Of a DNA stretch of 64,000 nt, positions 61,725-64,000 are shown piece by piece. The notes beneath the pieces were generated by a model. It ran no database searches. It saw only the letters and a list, made by a program, of their open reading frames with translations, and had not been told where the DNA came from. How positions within the stretch are numbered: position 1 is the first letter of the stretch; the number at the start of each line of letters is the position of its first letter. Source of the stretch: Rhodococcus sp. HNM0563. Its GTDB lineage: Bacteria > Actinomycetota > Actinomycetes > Mycobacteriales > Mycobacteriaceae. The DNA is taken from contig NZ_JAASAF010000014.1 of the NCBI RefSeq assembly GCF_012726195.1, forward strand, positions 1 to 64,000. The letters run 5' to 3'. The position numbers and the translations under genes were made by a program.

Positions 61725-64000
61725 GAGCGGCTGTGATGGCATCTCCCCTCGACGACACTCCCAGTTTTCCGTACACGCCTCTCAGATGTGTCTTGATGGT
61801 GTTGACCGACAGCGCCAGAGCGTGCGCAATTTCCTGAGTGGTCTGCGGAGAAGGCAGCTGTTTGAGCACGCGCGCTTCGGCGGGCGTGAGAACGACGTTC
61901 GTCGAAGCATGGGGCGCGTCGGGGTGCGTCCGGATGCTCTCGACGAACGGATCCAGCCTGCCGAAGCGGCCACTGTGGGTGTCGAGCAGCGCCACCGCGC
62001 CACCGATGGTGAGGAACGGCCGGATCAGGTGCTCGGGTTCGGCGAGGGTGAGCGCGGTCTCGAGGTCGTCGTACGCCCCGAATTCGTGGTCGGACGCTGC
62101 ACGGAGGACCGCTCGCAATACATGGGCTTCGACCTCGCAGACCCCATGGTCGAGCCTATGGTCCAGGACGGAATCCAGCAGTTCCCGGGCACGTGCCGAG
62201 CGTCCACGAGCATGTTCGACAGTTGCAGCAGCAAGGTCGAAGTGGGGGCGCCGCCCCAGAACTCGTGTTGCCTCCTCGATGATCCGCTGGGCCTGATCGA
62301 GTTCGTGGACGGCCACGAGTACTCGGGTGGCGAATGGAATGATCGGCACGGACCTGGCACTCATCCGCGAGTCGGCCAGAGCGGTCAGCACCCCGTCGGC
62401 GATGTTGCGAGCAGCTGAGACCTTGTCGGTGCTCTGGTGGAAGGCAATGAGTTGCGACATCGCGTAGCTGTCCCACCCTGCGAGAGGCGACGACAGTCCA
62501 TCGATGCCGACGGACATTCCGAGTGGCCGATCGATTCCTTCCGGCGGCCTGGTTCCGCGAAGAAAGTGATGGTAGCGGCACATCACTGCGCACCGGTCGG
62601 CATCGCCCGACCCCGACAGACCGACACTCCGCGCGTACTCGACACCGATGAGGGCGCGCGCACCCATCGCGGACACGTGCCCGCGAGCCCCTTCGTTCAG
62701 GGCGAGCAGCATGAGCGCCTCCAGATGAGGGCGAATGCTGCCGGCGTGCTCGGCCAGGCTGGCGGCGGCGCGGAGGCGATCATTCGTGCCTGGATCACCG
62801 CGCATCATTGCGCACTTCGACTGCTGGACCGCTACATAGGCCTCGATATCGCGATGGGCCCCGGGTGCTACCGGCGCGGAGACCTCGACGACCTCGTCTC
62901 CGAGTGCGCTGCGGATGTCGATTTCGACGGCGTGATGGAAGCGGTCCAACACTTCTGCGGGGCAGATGGCGGACGAGCGGACGGACGTGGCGTGGAGAAA
63001 TGCGTCGGCTTCGACCGGGACGCCGAGAGCCAGCGCATGCACGCTACGTAGGAGATGGACGAAGGGGTCGTCCGCGATGTCGGTTGGTGCGGAATCCAGG
63101 GCCTTCAGAAATGCGGCACCGTGCGGTCCGAACACTGCTTTGGGCCCCAGGTCGAGGATGCATTTGGACAGCGCGTAGCGATCTTGCGCGGCGGTGACAT
63201 ATCGGATGGCCTGGACCGGTTCGTCGGCCCGGGAATACCAACCACCTGCCTTGAGTTCGAGCCTGCGGACCCCGTCACGGCCGAGCGTCCGGTCGAGTTC
63301 CGCTTTGAGGTGTGAACGCATCAGCGGGTGGTAGCTGTAGATTTCCGATCCGGCGCTTCCGGTGTGCGACATCGGAAAATTTGCGGCGAGGATCTCCGCG
63401 AGTATTCGTGCCGCCTCGGGGCCTGCGAGTTCGGTGGCGAGATCTACATCGAACGAATCGGCAACCGCTGTTCGCATCAGGAACTCGCGTTGCTCCGCGC
63501 TGATGGTGTCGAGTAGTTCTCCTACGAGGAAATCGGATATTGCCGGGTGATCCGATGCGGTGGCCGACTCCAGGACCTCTCTGCTGTCGCCGCGCGCCGA
63601 CAACAGGAGCGCGATGAAGCGGACCATGGCGGCCCACCCACCGGTGAGTGCCACGACCGCATCGAGCTCGGCGTCCGTGACCACGACATGGCCCGCCGTG
63701 AGCGTACGGCGGGTCTCGTCGCGGTCGAACGCCAGGACGGCGTCATCGAGCCGTACAAGAGCTCCGGTCAGATCCAGCTGGTGCCACGGTATCGGCGGTG
63801 GAAATCTGGAGGTCAGCACCACGGTGGCGTGCTCGGGAAGTATCTCGAGAAGATGCGCCAACCCGGACAGCGTCAGCGGATCGTGGACGGCATGAGCGTT
63901 GTCGAGGACGAGCACGACCGGACCACCGATCTCGCCGAGCCACTGCGCGAATATCTCCGCCCGCGTCCTCGGTGCCTGGTCGCCGTGGCAGGGTGGGCAA
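61705..64000 (-). CDS. LuxR-family regulator with ATPase core (MalT/LAL-like), partial
   Basis: About 765 residues are visible; the N-terminus lies beyond the window end and the frame stays open to 64000. The NTPase Walker B (VVLVLDNAHA) and the sensor-like VVLTSRFPPP are visible near the visible N-terminus. A helical repeat region follows, and a LuxR HTH ends the protein (LTPAEARVLKQLPSPQTT, then LALSVNTIKTHLRGVYGKLG). STAND-type regulators of this kind sense a ligand and activate transcription. It reads in the same direction as the genes at 48-61 kb, but a direct link is not shown. Confidence 0.88.
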   Translation of the reverse strand, partial: CPPCHGDQAPRTRAEIFAQWLGEIGGPVVLVLDNAHAVHDPLTLSGLAHLLEILPEHATVVLTSRFPPPIPWHQLDLTGALVRLDDAVLAFDRDETRRTLTAGHVVVTDAELDAVVALTGGWAAMVRFIALLLSARGDSREVLESATASDHPAISDFLVGELLDTISAEQREFLMRTAVADSFDVDLATELAGPEAARILAEILAANFPMSHTGSAGSEIYSYHPLMRSHLKAELDRTLGRDGVRRLELKAGGWYSRADEPVQAIRYVTAAQDRYALSKCILDLGPKAVFGPHGAAFLKALDSAPTDIADDPFVHLLRSVHALALGVPVEADAFLHATSVRSSAICPAEVLDRFHHAVEIDIRSALGDEVVEVSAPVAPGAHRDIEAYVAVQQSKCAMMRGDPGTNDRLRAAASLAEHAGSIRPHLEALMLLALNEGARGHVSAMGARALIGVEYARSVGLSGSGDADRCAVMCRYHHFLRGTRPPEGIDRPLGMSVGIDGLSSPLAGWDSYAMSQLIAFHQSTDKVSAARNIADGVLTALADSRMSARSVPIIPFATRVLVAVHELDQAQRIIEEATRVLGRRPHFDLAAATVEHARGRSARARELLDSVLDHRLDHGVCEVEAHVLRAVLRAASDHEFGAYDDLETALTLAEPEHLIRPFLTIGGAVALLDTHSGRFGRLDPFVESIRTHPDAPHASTNVVLTPAEARVLKQLPSPQTTQEIAHALALSVNTIKTHLRGVYGKLGVSSRGDAITAARLTGLL

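Noticed and set aside
1-64000. Mobile element, CRISPR, tRNA or rRNA features
   Set aside because: No transposase or integrase motif, no regular repeat-spacer array and no cloverleaf or rRNA segment was recognised on reading both strands.

Overview
The window is a GC-rich chromosomal stretch from an actinobacterium of the order Mycobacteriales, most likely Rhodococcus or a close relative. The reasons are the strong G/C third-position bias, an F420-type luciferase-like oxidoreductase, an IdeR-type iron box, SfLAP/GAP, DUF6325, DUF6069 and DUF7144 family proteins, and the abundance of acyl-CoA and heterocycle catabolic genes. Genus is inferred from gene content only. I see no transposase, integrase, phage gene, CRISPR array, rRNA or tRNA. 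I count 57 protein-coding loci (one decapitated, one cut by the window end), and no gap longer than about 260 bp lacks a gene.

Layout. 0-5.7 kb: subunit B of a 3-oxoacid CoA-transferase, an XRE/DUF2975 regulator-membrane pair with a conspicuous palindromic operator, a MOSC protein, an F420-type oxidoreductase, an alpha/beta hydrolase and an MFS exporter. 5.9-24.9 kb: a catabolic region with an amidase, a class III CoA-transferase, a PucR regulator, an NCS2 permease, a three-subunit molybdenum hydroxylase with CoxG, the ATP-dependent HyuA/HyuB pair, an NmrA-like protein, a crotonase, an acyl-CoA ligase and the C-terminal half of an acyl-CoA dehydrogenase. 25-27 kb: a MarR regulator, an AlkA-type glycosylase and RNase HI. 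27-31 kb: an iron-siderophore ABC importer of the YclNOPQ/CeuBCDE kind with an IdeR box over its promoter.

31-48 kb: a second catabolic and transport region. It holds two acyl-CoA ligases, an RBBP9-like hydrolase, a beta-keto acid cleavage enzyme (BKACE), a TauD-type dioxygenase, a quinone oxidoreductase, a divergent AraC regulator, a CMD-family protein, an MFS transporter, an ACMSD-like amidohydrolase and a branched-chain amino-acid-type ABC importer. In that importer LivH and LivM are one polypeptide, and a small two-helix membrane protein closes the operon.

48-64 kb: a mostly minus-strand envelope and stress region. It contains AI-2E, DUF1269, SulP and SfLAP/GAP proteins, then a tightly coupled set: BcsB-like protein, processive GT2 synthase, DUF6325 and SHOCT. 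A UDP-sulfoquinovose synthase (SQD1 type) lies immediately upstream of that set. An alkylsulfatase, small membrane proteins and a large MalT/LuxR-type regulator follow. My best candidate for an undescribed system is this GT2/BcsB-like/SQD1 set, which could make a sulfonated envelope or extracellular glycan. That product is an inference from gene content, not something the sequence proves.
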